From NCBI GenBank assembly GCA_933228895.1, contig OW121846.1:7285915-7349914 (forward strand): a stretch of DNA of 64,000 nt, given 5' to 3'. Positions 22,500-34,300 of this stretch are shown in pieces. The translations under genes and the position numbers were made by a program. The notes beneath the pieces were generated by a model. The model made no database searches, was not told the origin of the DNA, and worked only from the letters and a program-made list of their open reading frames with translations. This DNA is from Platycnemis pennipes. Taxonomy: Eukaryota; Arthropoda; Insecta; Odonata; Platycnemididae. Positions within the stretch are counted from its first letter, which is position 1; each line of letters starts with the position of its first letter.

Positions 22500-22770
22500 T
22501 ACTTAAATTAATCGATCTGAGACTAACAATGATGTCTGGAATAAGTCTTCATTTGTTGCCAACCTGGAAAATTTCCCCATGAGATACTCCCGGTATCTTC
22601 TTATATCCTTATTATTTGCCTTTATGACTTCTTCTAAGAAGTGTCCAATTAGAATAAATGATTCCTTGGAAATGGCTGATAAGTGGATCAGTATCTTATG
22701 CACAGTAGATGGCATGTAATATCGTGCTTAGAGTTGGACATTCAGATCTGTTTCTTGATTAGTTTTGCAG
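22500..22770 (-). pseudogene. Transib-like (RAG1-related) transposase C-terminus
   Basis: Minus-strand frame with the pattern ARYYMPSTVHKILIH, LIGHFLEEVIKANNKDIRRY, KFSRLATNEDLFQTSLLVSD. This arrangement (YMPSxVHKxLIHG, IGxxSEExxEAxNKDxRxYR, RKxSRxxTNxDxxxxLLxxSDP) recurs in arthropod transposon proteins. By layout I relate it to the C-terminal catalytic end of Transib transposases, where the Glu of the SEE segment would be the last acidic active-site residue; here that segment reads LEE. The family name is from memory of the pattern, so moderate. Only the C-terminus remains, with one upstream stop. Confidence 0.5.
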
Positions 22771-23049
22771 CAGTTTCGAGGCCTTTGCTGCGATAGTTAA
22801 TTGAAGCAGTTAGGGCTAACTCAGCTGGCAACGTGCTGACTCTGAGGTCTTCTTCTCTTTTCTCTTTCGCTTGACTCCTCAAATAACTTTTTGGCCGTCG
22901 CCCTATTTTAGCATACTCTTGCGAAAATTCAAAATATTATTTTATTATTAACCAATAAGATATTAACATCTTATCAATTAATCGTAATTGTAAAAATGGA
23001 TACTCACCGTGCGTACTGGGAAGACATGCACATGAAGGAAGTTGAAACT

Positions 23050-23325
23050 TCAGCCATAACCAGTTTTTGAACTTTTTCCTGAAAAATTTATCCGAACGCG
23101 AGCTTTGTTCCCACTTTTCCAGATACCTACTTGGGGAATAAATTTCTGCATGCAGCGCATCAGAATGTTTTTGGCAGCAACATCTCCGTTTATATTCAAT
23201 TGAGCAATAAAGTATTCCAGAACGTATTGTTTCTTTGAAGCTAAAGAATATCTATTTCGCTTCATAAATTTCTCGTTCAACTCAAGGTTCGTGATCTCTA
23301 TGACATCCATTACAACTCTAAACAC
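23050..23325 (-). CDS. Unidentified 91-codon open frame
   Basis: Minus-strand open frame with plausible protein composition: acidic and hydrophobic N-terminal half (VVMDVIEITNLELNEKF), a middle YVLEYFIAQLNINGD, and a basic C-terminus with KARVRINFSGKS. I do not recognise it. It lies about 300 bp upstream, on the same strand, of the Transib-like C-terminus and could be an earlier part of that element, but nothing ties them directly. No signal peptide or transmembrane segment. Confidence 0.25.
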   Translation of the reverse strand: MFRVVMDVIEITNLELNEKFMKRNRYSLASKKQYVLEYFIAQLNINGDVAAKNILMRCMQKFIPQVGIWKSGNKARVRINFSGKSSKTGYG

Positions 23326-23329
23326 ATAA

Positions 23330-24778
23330 TCTTTTAGGGCTGAAACGAGAACGCTGAACCAAATACCTATAAGAAAATGCTATGCCAACCACAAAAGAGA
23401 TCAATCAATAAATATAAAATCAATAAAAAGTGCAAAACTAAGAATGATGAATTAAAATTGGAACAAGGAATAGGAATAAACTTATCTATCCTTTTCTGGC
23501 GTATATTGATTGCTTGGTTAGGTGTCAGGCAGGAGAGTCTTCACGCTTCTACACTCAAAATGAGTCCTGGAACGTTTTCGAAGTGTCAATGCTTAAAACT
23601 ACGGCAGAGTTCGTGGGTGTTGACCGTTATCCTCGTTTAGTAGTATTCCAAGAAATCTTAACGCACGTGCAGAAAGAGTTCTGCTTTGGTGGCCTAAGTG
23701 CAATCCGTCCCATCGTCAATGAAGAGCACGCGGCTGGTTTTTTTTTGGCTCGAATGCTATAAATGTGCAACCGAAAGCTGCCCTTTTCAGTCAAACGAGG
23801 GAACAGCAAGGGTATTTTGAAACTTTTGTGCTCTGTGAAAGGCCTTATCCTATTTCCAGAAGCGAGTGGTGGACAGGGTGGTTCAGGCGTAATAGAAATA
23901 TTAAAATATACGAATACAAAGCAACAATTAATTGCTGAGTAAACATCTGTAGCTTTTCGTTTGGATTATAATTCGTATCATGGTATAAAGGTATATGCTA
24001 GCACGTAAACCGACCTTCATTAAAAACAGAGATAGACCTTATTGATGAACTTTGGGTTTACAGGAATATCCAATACGCGAGAAAAGAATATAATTTGGTA
24101 CAAAACAGTGCAAATTATGTATGAAGATGAAAAATCTGTAACATTCCACAAGAGTAACTATTGATAAAACCACTTTGGTCACTACGCAGCAGCTCGGTGC
24201 CGCCGCCGCTGCGGGCCGAAGATGCGGAGCGGTGCGTTGTACCGCTCAACTTAAAACAGTCTGGAGGTCAGATAAGCAAGTATAAGCAAGATTTTTTTTC
24301 TTCATCGTGTTTAATTGGCTCTCCTGCTCACTTCCATATGAAAATGAGGAGTTCCAGAGGAACAAAGAGGAGCACAAAACAATAATGATGCATTTATTAA
24401 AAAAATTACTACATAATGGATAAATGTTTCTAAAAAATTTAAATGGTCAACCAAGTACTCAATTGGAACAAAATTACCGGATTTTTATTCTATGAGGTAT
24501 CAAAATTCCGTGAAAAAATTAGTGAAGGACACTTATGTGTCCTTCTACTATCAAAGTGAACTTCACAAAAATTTACAGATTCAACGCGACGGGCGATTAA
24601 CCCTTGATTTACCCAACTTTCACGAGTGACACACATTAATGTGTGCTATAGAGAGACCGATTTAGTGCCCTATTTTGTAGGCCATATCCTCTACAGTACG
24701 AAAACACCATTTAAAGTTTCCGTGCAAAAAGTCGAAAAATTGACTTTTGGCCAGGTATTTCCGATTTCGGACCACTCT
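23330..24778. other. No confident gene; piggyBac-like end
   Basis: Mostly AT-rich noncoding sequence. At 24599 TTAA is followed by CCCTTGATTTACCC, which resembles the piggyBac-like terminus at 7398 (CCCTTGAG). A short GC-rich stretch lies at 24190-24240. No transposase is seen. Confidence 0.4.
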
Positions 24779-25372
24779 GGGGCGCGAAGCCAACTTACCA
24801 CAACCCGCACGACAAAAAAGCCCTATCCCGCTACTTACCACTACCCACGGCAGTTTAGTGTGAAGAGTGTATCTTTGCAAATTAAAATTTTGGAAAAAAA
24901 ATTCTGCCTTTCTTTTATCTCCATATTTTTACATTCAAACCTTATGAGGCAAATTTTGATTTTATTTTGGATCTTCATTCTGGGGTCAAAAATCGAATTT
25001 TTAAAATGATGCTCACACCGCACAAAACATGGAACCTTATTCTAGCCTTGTATCAAATTTCATCATCGAGTGACAAATAAAAGTGCCTTAAATTTGAGGT
25101 CAAAAATGACACATAATCCATGGATCAGTCTGGATAGAAACATCGAGTTTACCCGTTATTTTTATTCTTCCGCACTTAAAATGGGAGCCATACACTGAGC
25201 AAGTATTATTCATTAGTCAGGTATTAGCCTCTGATGACCTGTGTTTTCCCTTCAGCAATAAACACCACTATTTTCAGCGAAGCACTTTTCACACTGAACT
25301 GTCGTGGGTAGTGGTAAGATGGCGGCAATGCGCAATATGTCGTGCGGGTTGCGTTAGGTTGGCTTCAGCCCC
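24779..25372. mobile_element. Nonautonomous element with ~95-bp inverted repeats
   Basis: Left arm 24779-24877 and right arm 25279-25372 are inverted copies. Shared parts: GAAGCCAAC near the ends, CAACCCGCACGAC, CTTACCACTACCCACG and TTAGTGTGAA-type segments. The interior (~400 bp) has no coding. CTCT lies next to both ends, a possible 4-bp duplication. A repeat at 21840-21888 (minus) runs straight through the same flanking motifs (GGACCACTGTGCGCCCC then CTCTATACACGATGCATTGC), supporting insertion here. Confidence 0.6.
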
Positions 25373-26440
25373 CTCTATGCATGATACATTGCACTGCCGA
25401 TCTATATCTTTATATCTGTGGTGTACTCATACTTATTCGGCGACGTTCGAGTATTATCGTAAATGTTTATTTCTGGGAAATAAGCAATAAGCTAAAAAAC
25501 TCAAGTGAATTGCATTACAGAAAAGATTATGAACAAGCTCTTTCATGTTGGACCCAGAAATGACTAGAACATTTTTGGAGCGTATTGATTCCTCATCAAC
25601 ACTGTTGGAAATATCTTTTTACACTAATCAATAAAATGAAAATTGAAATATCTCAGAAATGGTTGGCATTTTGTGAATTTGTAAAATTGTTAGTCTGTTA
25701 TTTCCATCCAGAGAAACTTCATGATTGCATTAATACGTAATTTTCTTCGATCTATTTTAGTTACACTTTGGTTGGAAGTGGATTCCTGTTCCAAAGACTC
25801 GAAATCCATCGGCGTCTGTCTTCATATTTATTTGGAAAGAGACTTCCCAGGAATAGAAGTGGATCAAAGCCAACGGTGAGGCCATTTAGAGAAAACAATT
25901 GTTGCTCAGTAAAAAAATTAAGGTGAGAAAAGGTAGGCACTCACCTTTTTTTCCTACAAGGTAAGATGACTCTCCAAGGTGGTTGAATATAAGAGTTCTG
26001 ACGTAATTCATTCAAGTGTTTTTAATTAATGATGACTGAATAACTTACAAATTATTTACTGTTTTCTCTCCATCGTTTTCAAAATTGTGATATGCAAAAT
26101 TATTTGCAATTTAGTTTTACTTATATGTCTGAAAGTGAACGGAATTGTTTATACTTCTTGATCTCATGAAGGAAGAGGAAGATGATCGTATAAATAGATT
26201 AAGAGGTGGGCCTGCTCAAAGAGACACTTCTCATTTGCGTGGTAAGTCCGAGAGACCGTGGACAATCCAGGCCAGGGCTAACACTGCTATTTATTCGTAA
26301 AAAAAACTCATTACATTCGTCCATATTGCTACATTAAAAAACCAGCAGTTCAATTTCAGCGTTCTGCCATCTAAAAGCTCGCCTGAACACCGAGACAACA
26401 CATCGTATTATAGGAAATCAGGCTCATAGTAAAGGAAAGG
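25373..26440. other. No recognisable feature
   Basis: AT-rich noncoding sequence; the first ~40 bp continue the repeat that flanks the inverted-repeat element. Nothing else identified. Confidence 0.5.
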
Positions 26441-26445
26441 CGATT

Positions 26446-26760
26446 TTGCCCAAGACTAATGAGAAAAGTCATAGAGATAATAAACAAGAAATATTAAACT
26501 TCAATCGAGACGAAGGATACCGCCTGGACAACCAGTGGAAGGTAGTGACCCAGAAACCGACCAATAGGAGAGCAGCATCTGGCAGGGGGGCCTATGTCAT
26601 GAGCGCCAAAATTGTAAACCGAAGATACAGGAAAGAGTGCTTGCGAAACTGTTGTCGCAAACAACTAAAGACACGGAAAACAACAGCAAATGGAGGAATT
26701 CAACCACTAACTCCGCGGAAACCTTCGATCCTAGGAAAACAGTCATTAAGCTCTTATTAG
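26446..26760 (+). CDS. Unidentified 104-codon open frame
   Basis: Very basic, polar open frame (for example RRYRKECLRNCCRKQLKTRK) with no motif I recognise. In-frame sequence continues upstream of the Met. It precedes a Penelope-like RT relic on the same strand by about 480 bp, so it could be a decayed N-terminal region of that element, but no known N-terminal motif is present. A chance frame is equally likely. Confidence 0.2.
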   Translation: MPKTNEKSHRDNKQEILNFNRDEGYRLDNQWKVVTQKPTNRRAASGRGAYVMSAKIVNRRYRKECLRNCCRKQLKTRKTTANGGIQPLTPRKPSILGKQSLSSY

Positions 26761-27234
26761 TAAAAACCAGTTGCGAGATGCAGTTTCTCGATTTATATCT
26801 TTGGGTTTCCGGAGTGTGCAGCCCTTTGAAGCTTCGCCCCAAATACCCCCTTGCGAATCGAATGTTTAAGGAAGCATGATGCAACTTACCATATGTGTTG
26901 TAATTCTATCATTTGTAACTCACTTATATAAGTAATATTGGAAAATTAAATTTTTAATTTAGTGTTAGAGGAAAACGCATTACGAAAAAGATTCTCAATG
27001 TCGTAAAAGGTAAGAAGTTTTGGCGCTCTTCATAAATCACAAACAATGAGATCAAAATTAATGCAGGGATACTTCACATTTTTGTAAGTTAATGAAGGCT
27101 ATTCAAGGCAAACTAAACCGAAATGTATTTAGAAAGCGAAGGAACATGACATTTCACAAACCCATCAATCCTCAGAGCGAAATCTCACTTTTCCACATTA
27201 TTTTTGCCGATTATAAGGCTACCATCTCAAATAC

Positions 27235-28330
27235 ACCACTCTCTTCTTCATACAATTAGTGGAGTGGACCCATGGGCCCCCAGGTTTTATGGTCTACCAA
27301 AGACTCACAAAGCAGATATGCCGGTACGGCCAGTGAACGCCCACTACACAGCTCTCTTCTTGCATCTAAGTTGAATGGTCTTCTTCGGCAATTCACAAGC
27401 TTCAAGTCCACATATGGAGTCAAGAACTCGATAGAGCGGCGAATAAATTAACGGAACCTCACCCACCCTTCAATAGCAAATCAGTGTCATTTTACGTTAA
27501 AAACTTGCTCACTTCCGTGTCCGCAAAAGAAGCAGTGGCCCTTACTGTGGCCTCTCTGGAGAAGTCTGGGTGTAGTTAATTATTTTCAAGATAAGCTGAA
27601 AATCTTTCAGTCCTGAGAATTAACCAAAATTATTGTGCACTAAATGGTTCAATCTTCGCACATGTTTTGGCGATGGGTTCACCACTATCACCAAACCTGG
27701 CCGACATTTTTATGGATACCCTAGAATCTAAGATTTTCTGCTCCCAAAACTCATCATCAAGAATGTATTTTGTATTTTAGATATGTCGACGATGTGGTGT
27801 CTATGGACGGGAAGCCTCAAGCAACTGGACCAATTCTTGAGAGTTCTGAACTTTCTTCATCGAAATGTATGCTTCACAGTGGAAGTTGGTGACAAGGAAT
27901 TAAATATTTGAGATTTGAACATCTTCATCGAGGAAGAGAGACATTACTTCGCCATTTTTAGGAATGACATGTTTACATATGTCGTCATTCCCAATGATTC
28001 GCAACATGACCACTCCCACCAACTAGCAGTCTTTCGTTCCTTTAAACACCGCTTGCTATCCATTCCACAGACTGAGGTTGAATTCGACAAAGAACTAACG
28101 ACCATCAAAACCATAGCAGTAAGAAATGTTGCATGAAAATATTTATATCCCTTATACTTAGGAAAAAAGAACAAAAGTGCACGATAAGATTGTCAACTAG
28201 CCTTTCCCCGTCTACCTAGAATCTAAGACTTTCCTCTGAGATCTCTGGAACCAAACGGATGAATGTCCCTTTTTTGAAACAGCTGTTGTACAACATCCAT
28301 AATGTAATGAGTATGCTAAAGTATGTTTTA
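27235..28330 (+). pseudogene. Penelope-like element reverse transcriptase, copy 1
   Basis: Frameshifted remains of a Penelope-like element (PLE) polyprotein. In order: PRFYGLPKTHKADMPVRPV (27282-27338), the hallmark opening of PLE RT; a VSFYVKNLLTSVSAKEAVAL stretch near 27490; LAMGSPLSPNLADIFMDTLE near 27670-27725; the catalytic RYVDD at 27779-27793; and a LNFLHRNVCFTVEVGDKELN segment followed by the FKHRLLSIP region near 28045. Copy 2 at 46.7-48.8 kb shares these. The GIY-YIG endonuclease is not readable here. PLE RTs are related to telomerase, and the enzyme copies the element at nicked DNA. Several frame changes and stops. Confidence 0.85.
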
Positions 28331-29381
28331 TTTTCAAATCTTAGTGGCATACTTTTTAATTCTAAGGGGAATTATTTTAGTATGGTACTTATAGTACATC
28401 GTGTAGTGGTTTCGGGTGATTCCACGACATGAAGATGGGAAAAAACATTTGAAAGGGAGACTGTGGGAAGCGGTATAGGTGGGACTGAACATGAGGCGGG
28501 AAGATGATGTGGAGGAGCGGTGGTTGTTTTTGTGTGGGAATCATCGACATAGGAGGAAGGACTTACGCTTGCGCTGCCTGAAGGCTTTGTGGTAGAGGCC
28601 GTTGGTGGAGGGTAGTCTTCGGGTAAGGGATGCAGGGCAGGTGTACATATGCATTTATTTATTCATTTCTGCTAAAATACACACTAAATGCCATAATCTT
28701 TTTTAATTACAGGGGGAGTTTTGGCTATAACAGACATGAAAATGGGCCTCAGCTTCTATCTCATTGCGAGTAAGTATTGTTCGATATGTATTGGTAGTTT
28801 TCCATAATTCGTATCAATAAATCGCTTATCGTATACGACACCGTACTAGAACACTAGGTATTGATAAATATAAACATACTAATGTTTATAGATAGCATTG
28901 GATTTTATTCCTTTTTACAACACACACGTACTCGTACACGTAATCGCCCTTAATCGTCGTAATCTTCCTTCTATCAATTTAAAATATTTTCCTTATTCAG
29001 TTTCATTTGAAGAGAGAAATAGAATAGGGAATGAGCCGAAGGATGAATAAAATGAAAAGTATAGGAGGGGAAAATAATTGAAACCTACTCAAAAGGTTGT
29101 AAACTATGAATCAATTTCAATTATATATGTTGCATGGCTAGGCATTCATCATTTTGATGTCCCCACCGAGATTATCTTCATATTTCGCTAACATTATCTC
29201 ACTCAAGTAAGCTTCAGCAATGGTTACAATGAGAGTAAGGATGCGTTGAAGCTAGAGTGTCGGGAAGAAAAACTTTGCATCATGTGACGGGCTAACACAT
29301 AGCATCATGGGAACCCTTGGGGTGTTTAAAATAAATTTGAGGACTTTTACAATTAAATGCACTTCTTTTTAAAGCTTCCAT
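28331..29381. other. No recognisable feature
   Basis: Mostly AT-rich with a G-rich patch at 28440-28640. No gene, RNA or named repeat seen. Sequence up to 29381 is the left flank of the large inverted-repeat structure. Confidence 0.5.
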
Positions 29382-31285
29382 GGCTGCTATTCTGAATCGG
29401 GGTCGCTATTACACGGTCGCGCTATTCCACCGGCCATTATAGCCCGACATGCTAATCTGAATCGAGTGGGCTATAAATTACCCAGTTTTGACTCGTAATA
29501 AATAAGCTCGCTCCTTCTGGTATGAGAAGCGTAAAGATCAGAAAACAAAAATTCCGGCAGCCAATGCCGTGCATTGTTTACATTCTTTGGAACAGTTTGA
29601 GACAGATTCTCGGCTCACTTCACGTCTTTCTCCATGGCCAGCGAACAGCTGATATTAATGTATTCAATTATACATGTATAATGTATATCTTTGTGTGGAA
29701 AATTCTCATATTAATCCAGATTAATGTATCTTTAGAGCAAACATGGTTAACTTAAGTAACTCTCCTGCTTACATTTATCTACGAGACTGCCAAACTCTCG
29801 TCGTAAATTTTGTTCCATATTTGTGCCTGTACATTATTAAAAACCTTTAAGCGATAAGTAGGAATTCTGGACTTGCCTTGGCAATTTCACGTTCAAAATG
29901 CATGCCAGAGAATAGGTCTTACGTTGAAATGTATTCATTATTGATAGTCATGTTGCGTTTATTAAAAAGTATATGAATACGAGTTTGTTAATGCTGAATT
30001 TATAATGAACCCATCAGGGGTAAGCAACCACATTCATTATATTGACCCAATCATAGCAAATTTTAAACAATGAAACTGATATTTATTCATTTTTTATTGC
30101 CATAGACAGTGAATGGTGTCGATTATCAATAAATATTTTTCGCTGTGGTCTATTTTGGTAGCCAGGGAATTCGTACGAAAACGCTATTTGTCATCATAAA
30201 AGATCAACATTTTCATATCACTGGTAAAAGCTTTCGGGCGTTCCTCCGCGTCGTGTTGAGTCAAGGCGACGACAGTTTCTCCAGCCATCTTGCTGGCGTC
30301 TTCAGAAGTGTTGATGCGTCGAAATTGGACGCCTTATACAGGGGCTTGGGTGTCGTAGGTCGTCTCTGATTCGTCCTGTTAATCTTCTGGTCGCAAGTAG
30401 GCTCTGATTGGTCTTCGATTTTGAAAACTCTTTTCTTAGAGTTTGCCAGCTTGTAGCCGTCTTCCCTGTTGTAATTTTCTGGCTGTTTCGTAATTTCTAT
30501 TACTTCTCGGATTAGCCTGGGGTAATAGCGGCGTTCATTGCAGATGACCTAAACTTTTTCACGACACCCAAGCCCCTGTATAAGGCGGCCAATTTCGACA
30601 CTTCTGACCTGAAGACGCCAGCAGGATGGCTGGAGAAACTGTCCTCACCCTGACACAGCACGACGCGGAGGAACGCCCGAAAGCCGTTACCAGTGTTGAG
30701 AAACGCCGCGGAAACCTCAGATCCAGTTTCATAACTGTTCAATTTGCACATTAATAGAATGGAAATCCTTGTGGTTTCTCTACCCTTAAGGATTATAGTT
30801 TTGGATCACAAAATTGCTATGCGGTTGAGATGTATTGCATCGATAACACCGGGGAATTGTCAAACGTAGCATATCAATGGAATTGTAAGTGAAATTAACA
30901 CGACCATTAAGTAGCTCAAATAGAACGAGGAAGGCTGTTACCTTAGTTGAAAAACGGTTTTCTCGAGGTACCAATGTTATTGGCATTTTCATCCGACCAC
31001 TTAAGCGCTTTGTGGTTGCCGAAGTGACAACTTTCACTCATCTGCCTACCGACACCTGGCTCACGTCCAGCAATAAATCGTTTCTGTATTGGTGGCTCCC
31101 TTGGTTATTTCATCAAGGGTATTGCATTAATTTCTTAACTAAACCAAATACTAACAGAGATAGATAAGGTATTAATGGATAGCGGGTCTGGGTCGTTTTC
31201 TCTTCTGTCATGGCATACTCACTTTTCGTGAAAAAGCAATTGGTGGTTAACAATTTAAACCGAAATAAAAATAGTTTAGACATAA
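29382..31285 (+). repeat. Left arm of an ~11-kb inverted-repeat element
   Basis: Begins GGCTGCTATTCTGAATC and is the reverse complement, with many substitutions, of 37061-40406. Matched landmarks in order: the terminus; GATCAGAAAACAAAAATTCC; GTTTACATT; CAGCGAACAGCTGATATTAA; TCTCCTGCTTACATTT; AATACGAGTTTGTTAATGC; TTTGCACATTAATAGAA; GGTTATTTCATCAAGGGTAT; CTTAACTAAACCAAA. Carries a foldback insertion (30219-30694) and a ~220-bp stretch (about 30800-31025) absent from the other arm. No transposase in the arm. Confidence 0.75.
30219..30694. mobile_element. Foldback insertion in the left arm
   Basis: Two ~135-bp inverted arms (30219-30356 and 30561-30694) around a ~200-bp spacer. Arms share TTCGGGCGTTCCTCCGCG, ACAGTTTCTCCAGCCAT, TGCTGGCGTCTTCAG and TATACAGGGGCTTGGGTGTC. 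The other copy of this region (near 37390-37430) has no such sequence, so it is an insertion. Each arm includes CTGAAGA, a CCAGC/GCTGG hairpin, then GAAACTGTC, resembling the Penelope-associated motif at 51063-51115, but the helix geometry does not close. Confidence 0.65.
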
Positions 31286-31317
31286 GTGTATCTCATTATC
31301 ATCACGGGTCAACAATC

Positions 31318-34300
31318 CTAGGATTGGTTTGACGCAGCCCTCCACTCCATTCTTCTATCGGCCAACCTCTTCATATTGGCATAGCTCCTCTCTTTTACAT
31401 CCTTCACAACTTGCTCAATATACCTCATACGAGGCCTGCCTTTTCCATTCTTCCCGTTCACTTTTCCCTCGACGATTGTCTTCATCAGACCATCGTCTCT
31501 CAAGATTTGGCCCATTAAGTTGTCCCTTCTTCTTTTTAATGTTTTTAGTAGACATCTCTTCTCTCCCACTCTTCTTAACACTTCTTCATTTTTCACTCGA
31601 TCAATCCATTTTATCTGCATCATTCTTCGGTAGCACCACATTTCATAAGCTTCCAGCCTGGACTTCTCTGTTGCTGTTATTGTCCATGCTTCGCTGCCAT
31701 ATAGTAGAATGCTCCAGATGTATGTTCTAATGAAATTTTTCCTCACTTCCACGCCTGTATTTGCAGCTGTAAGCAGAATCTTCTTATGGTAAAATGCCCT
31801 TTTTGCTTGGGCAATTCTACTGGCAATTTATCTTTTACTTCGTCCATCGCTGGTTACTCGGCTTCCCAAGTAAAAAAACTCTTCCACCTCCTCGATTTAT
31901 TGTTTTCCTAGTTTAACATTGGTCCTGTCTTCCTTTCTCTTACTGCATACCTTAGTTTTCTTTTTATTGATCTTCAGATGATATCTGGTCATTGTTCTTC
32001 CCATATTTCCTAGTGTCTTGTTTAAATCTCCTTCTGTTTCTGCCATGACTGCTATGTCATCGGCGAATCGTAGCATACTGATTTTCTTCCCGTGGATTTT
32101 CACTCCCGGAGACTTTTCTTTGACTTTTTGTATGGCTTTCTCGATGTAGACATTGAATAATACGGGAGACAGTGCACATCCTTGCCTCACTCCTTTCTTT
32201 ATGCTTTCTTCTGTACTGCTGGGTCCTGATTTGATTATGGCCGCCTGGTTTTTATACAAGCTGTGGATTACTCTTCGGTCATTGTATGATACTTCAAATT
32301 TCTTTCAGAACCTTTAGCATCATATTCCAATCCACGTTGTCAAATGCCTTCTCTAAATCTACAAATGCAACAAACTTCGGTAGATTCTTCTCTATTCTCT
32401 TCTCTATAAGTAGCCTAAGGGCCAATATTGCTTCTCTTGTACCCTTGTTTCCTTGGAACCCGAATTTGTCCTCATCCAGGAACTCCTCCACTTTTCGCTC
32501 TATTCTTCTCTAGATGATTCTGGTGAATATCTTCGAGGCATATGTCGTCAGGCTTATGGTCCTAAAATGCTCACAGTTCTCAGCTCTCTTCTTTTTGGCA
32601 ATAGGGATGATGATGTTCTTCTCGAAGTCTGTGGGTATCTCTTCTGTTGAGTACATATCGCATATGGTTTTGTACAGCTGAGTAAATGTCTTCTCTCCGG
32701 CGTTTTTTATTAGTTCGGCAGGAATATCATCTATTCCCGAAGATTTATCTTCAGATCCTTTCAGCTGCATTAAATTCTGATCTTAAGATTGGGGCTCCCA
32801 ATTCATCCTTATTGTCACGAATCCGCGCATCCCCAGAACTCGTCCGGATGAGTTCCGGAGGCCCAGACCCACGTACATTTAAAATTTAGAAAAAAACAAG
32901 ATTTGGGGATTTCCTCGACTCGTATCCGTCTATTCCCAAAAGCAAAATAGTTCACACCAGGGGAAAATGGGCTTGGCATCAGGCATGAGGACGAGTAAGT
33001 ACACAATATCGGAGGCTTTTCATCAAACAATGTATTGTGCAATTAACAAACATTACAACAAAATGGACAGTAGAAAAATGACCCTCGCACCATCGCACAC
33101 GCAAAACACTCTGAACGATGAAATGAAACAGTGAGACTTAATCCTCCAAAAATATTACACAAAGAATTAAATAATGCACAAACAATTATGGCTTTTGATA
33201 GACGAACTCCCTAGTTCAGAGTTATGGAAAATTGGGGTGGGGCGTAGTGCCCGTCTCACAAGCATTAACAGAGTCTCAATGGCTTAAGAGGGTTTTTGGG
33301 AGAGGGGGGACAATTTCTTGGCGGGAACTCTCGAGGGGGACAAATAGAGGAAGGGGGAAAGGATTCTCTTCGGCCTCCCCAGCTGAACACTTGGAGGAAC
33401 GGAATGGCGATGGGAGGATCTTACGTCGCGGTTCTGTCGATCGCCTGGCCTCGCATCCGCCCACATTCCCGTATTCTCTCCTCCTCCGGTGCTGCTCCCA
33501 GCTCCGTCACTTTGGTCCTCCGGGAGAGGAGGAAGGGCTCGCACCGTCGGTCGCCCTCGTGCACCAGCGTCTCGCCAAGTCTAGCTTCTCTCGAAATGAC
33601 AGAGAGTCGTCCCTTTTCTGTCCTCATGGTGTTTTCAAGTCTGTTTCCGCACTAATAGGCGCTTCAGACCGGGAGGAAAGGTATAAGGATAGGGATGGAA
33701 GGGATAGAAGGGATAGGGATATGTGGTCTGAAGCTGGGCTCTCTCCGTCCTTTTCTGTCCGTTCTCCGCCTCGGGCCTCTTTATACCCGGGCGAAGAGGG
33801 GGGGACCGATTTCGTGGGGCAGGGGCAGTGCCCGGGGTCGTGGGGCAGAAAAAATGGGGGGGGGGGAGGGTCACACACTGGTGGGTCGAGTGGAATGGAT
33901 CGGCGGCGCTTGCCTAGGGTCGTCGATTCTCCCTAGGTTCCATTCGACCCGGCGGCGTTGCTTTCGACTTGCCACTGGCACACGTACGCACACCGTCACC
34001 GACCCATGCCTGATGCGGGGCCGAAACAAAAAGAGGGGCATAAGGAAAACAAACTGCGTTGGTCTCACACCATCACATTCTCGACCTCAATTTCCTCCTC
34101 GATTGCTTCCGCTCCAAGATAGCTGCCATTGTACAACTCTTCCAAGTATTCCATCCACCTCTTCACTTTATCCTCATGTTCAATTAAGAGTTCTCCATTC
34201 TTGTCCCTGATGCTGTTACATCTTGCAGCCCATTCCTTGAAGTGATTTCTCACCTTCCTGTGGGCAACTTCCACATTTCCTTTTGCAACGTTGCTTTGTA

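Noticed and set aside
30600..30645. Hammerhead ribozyme in the foldback arm
   Set aside because: CTGAAGA and GAAAC..GTC are present, but stem I does not form from the flanks, two extra bases precede the hairpin and the stem III loop is one base; kept only as a related motif.
33232..34210. Several long overlapping open frames on both strands (up to 234 codons)
   Set aside because: They lie in a GC-rich insertion where stops are rare. The products are low-complexity Pro/Gly/Arg-rich and frames overlap on both strands; no domain is visible.
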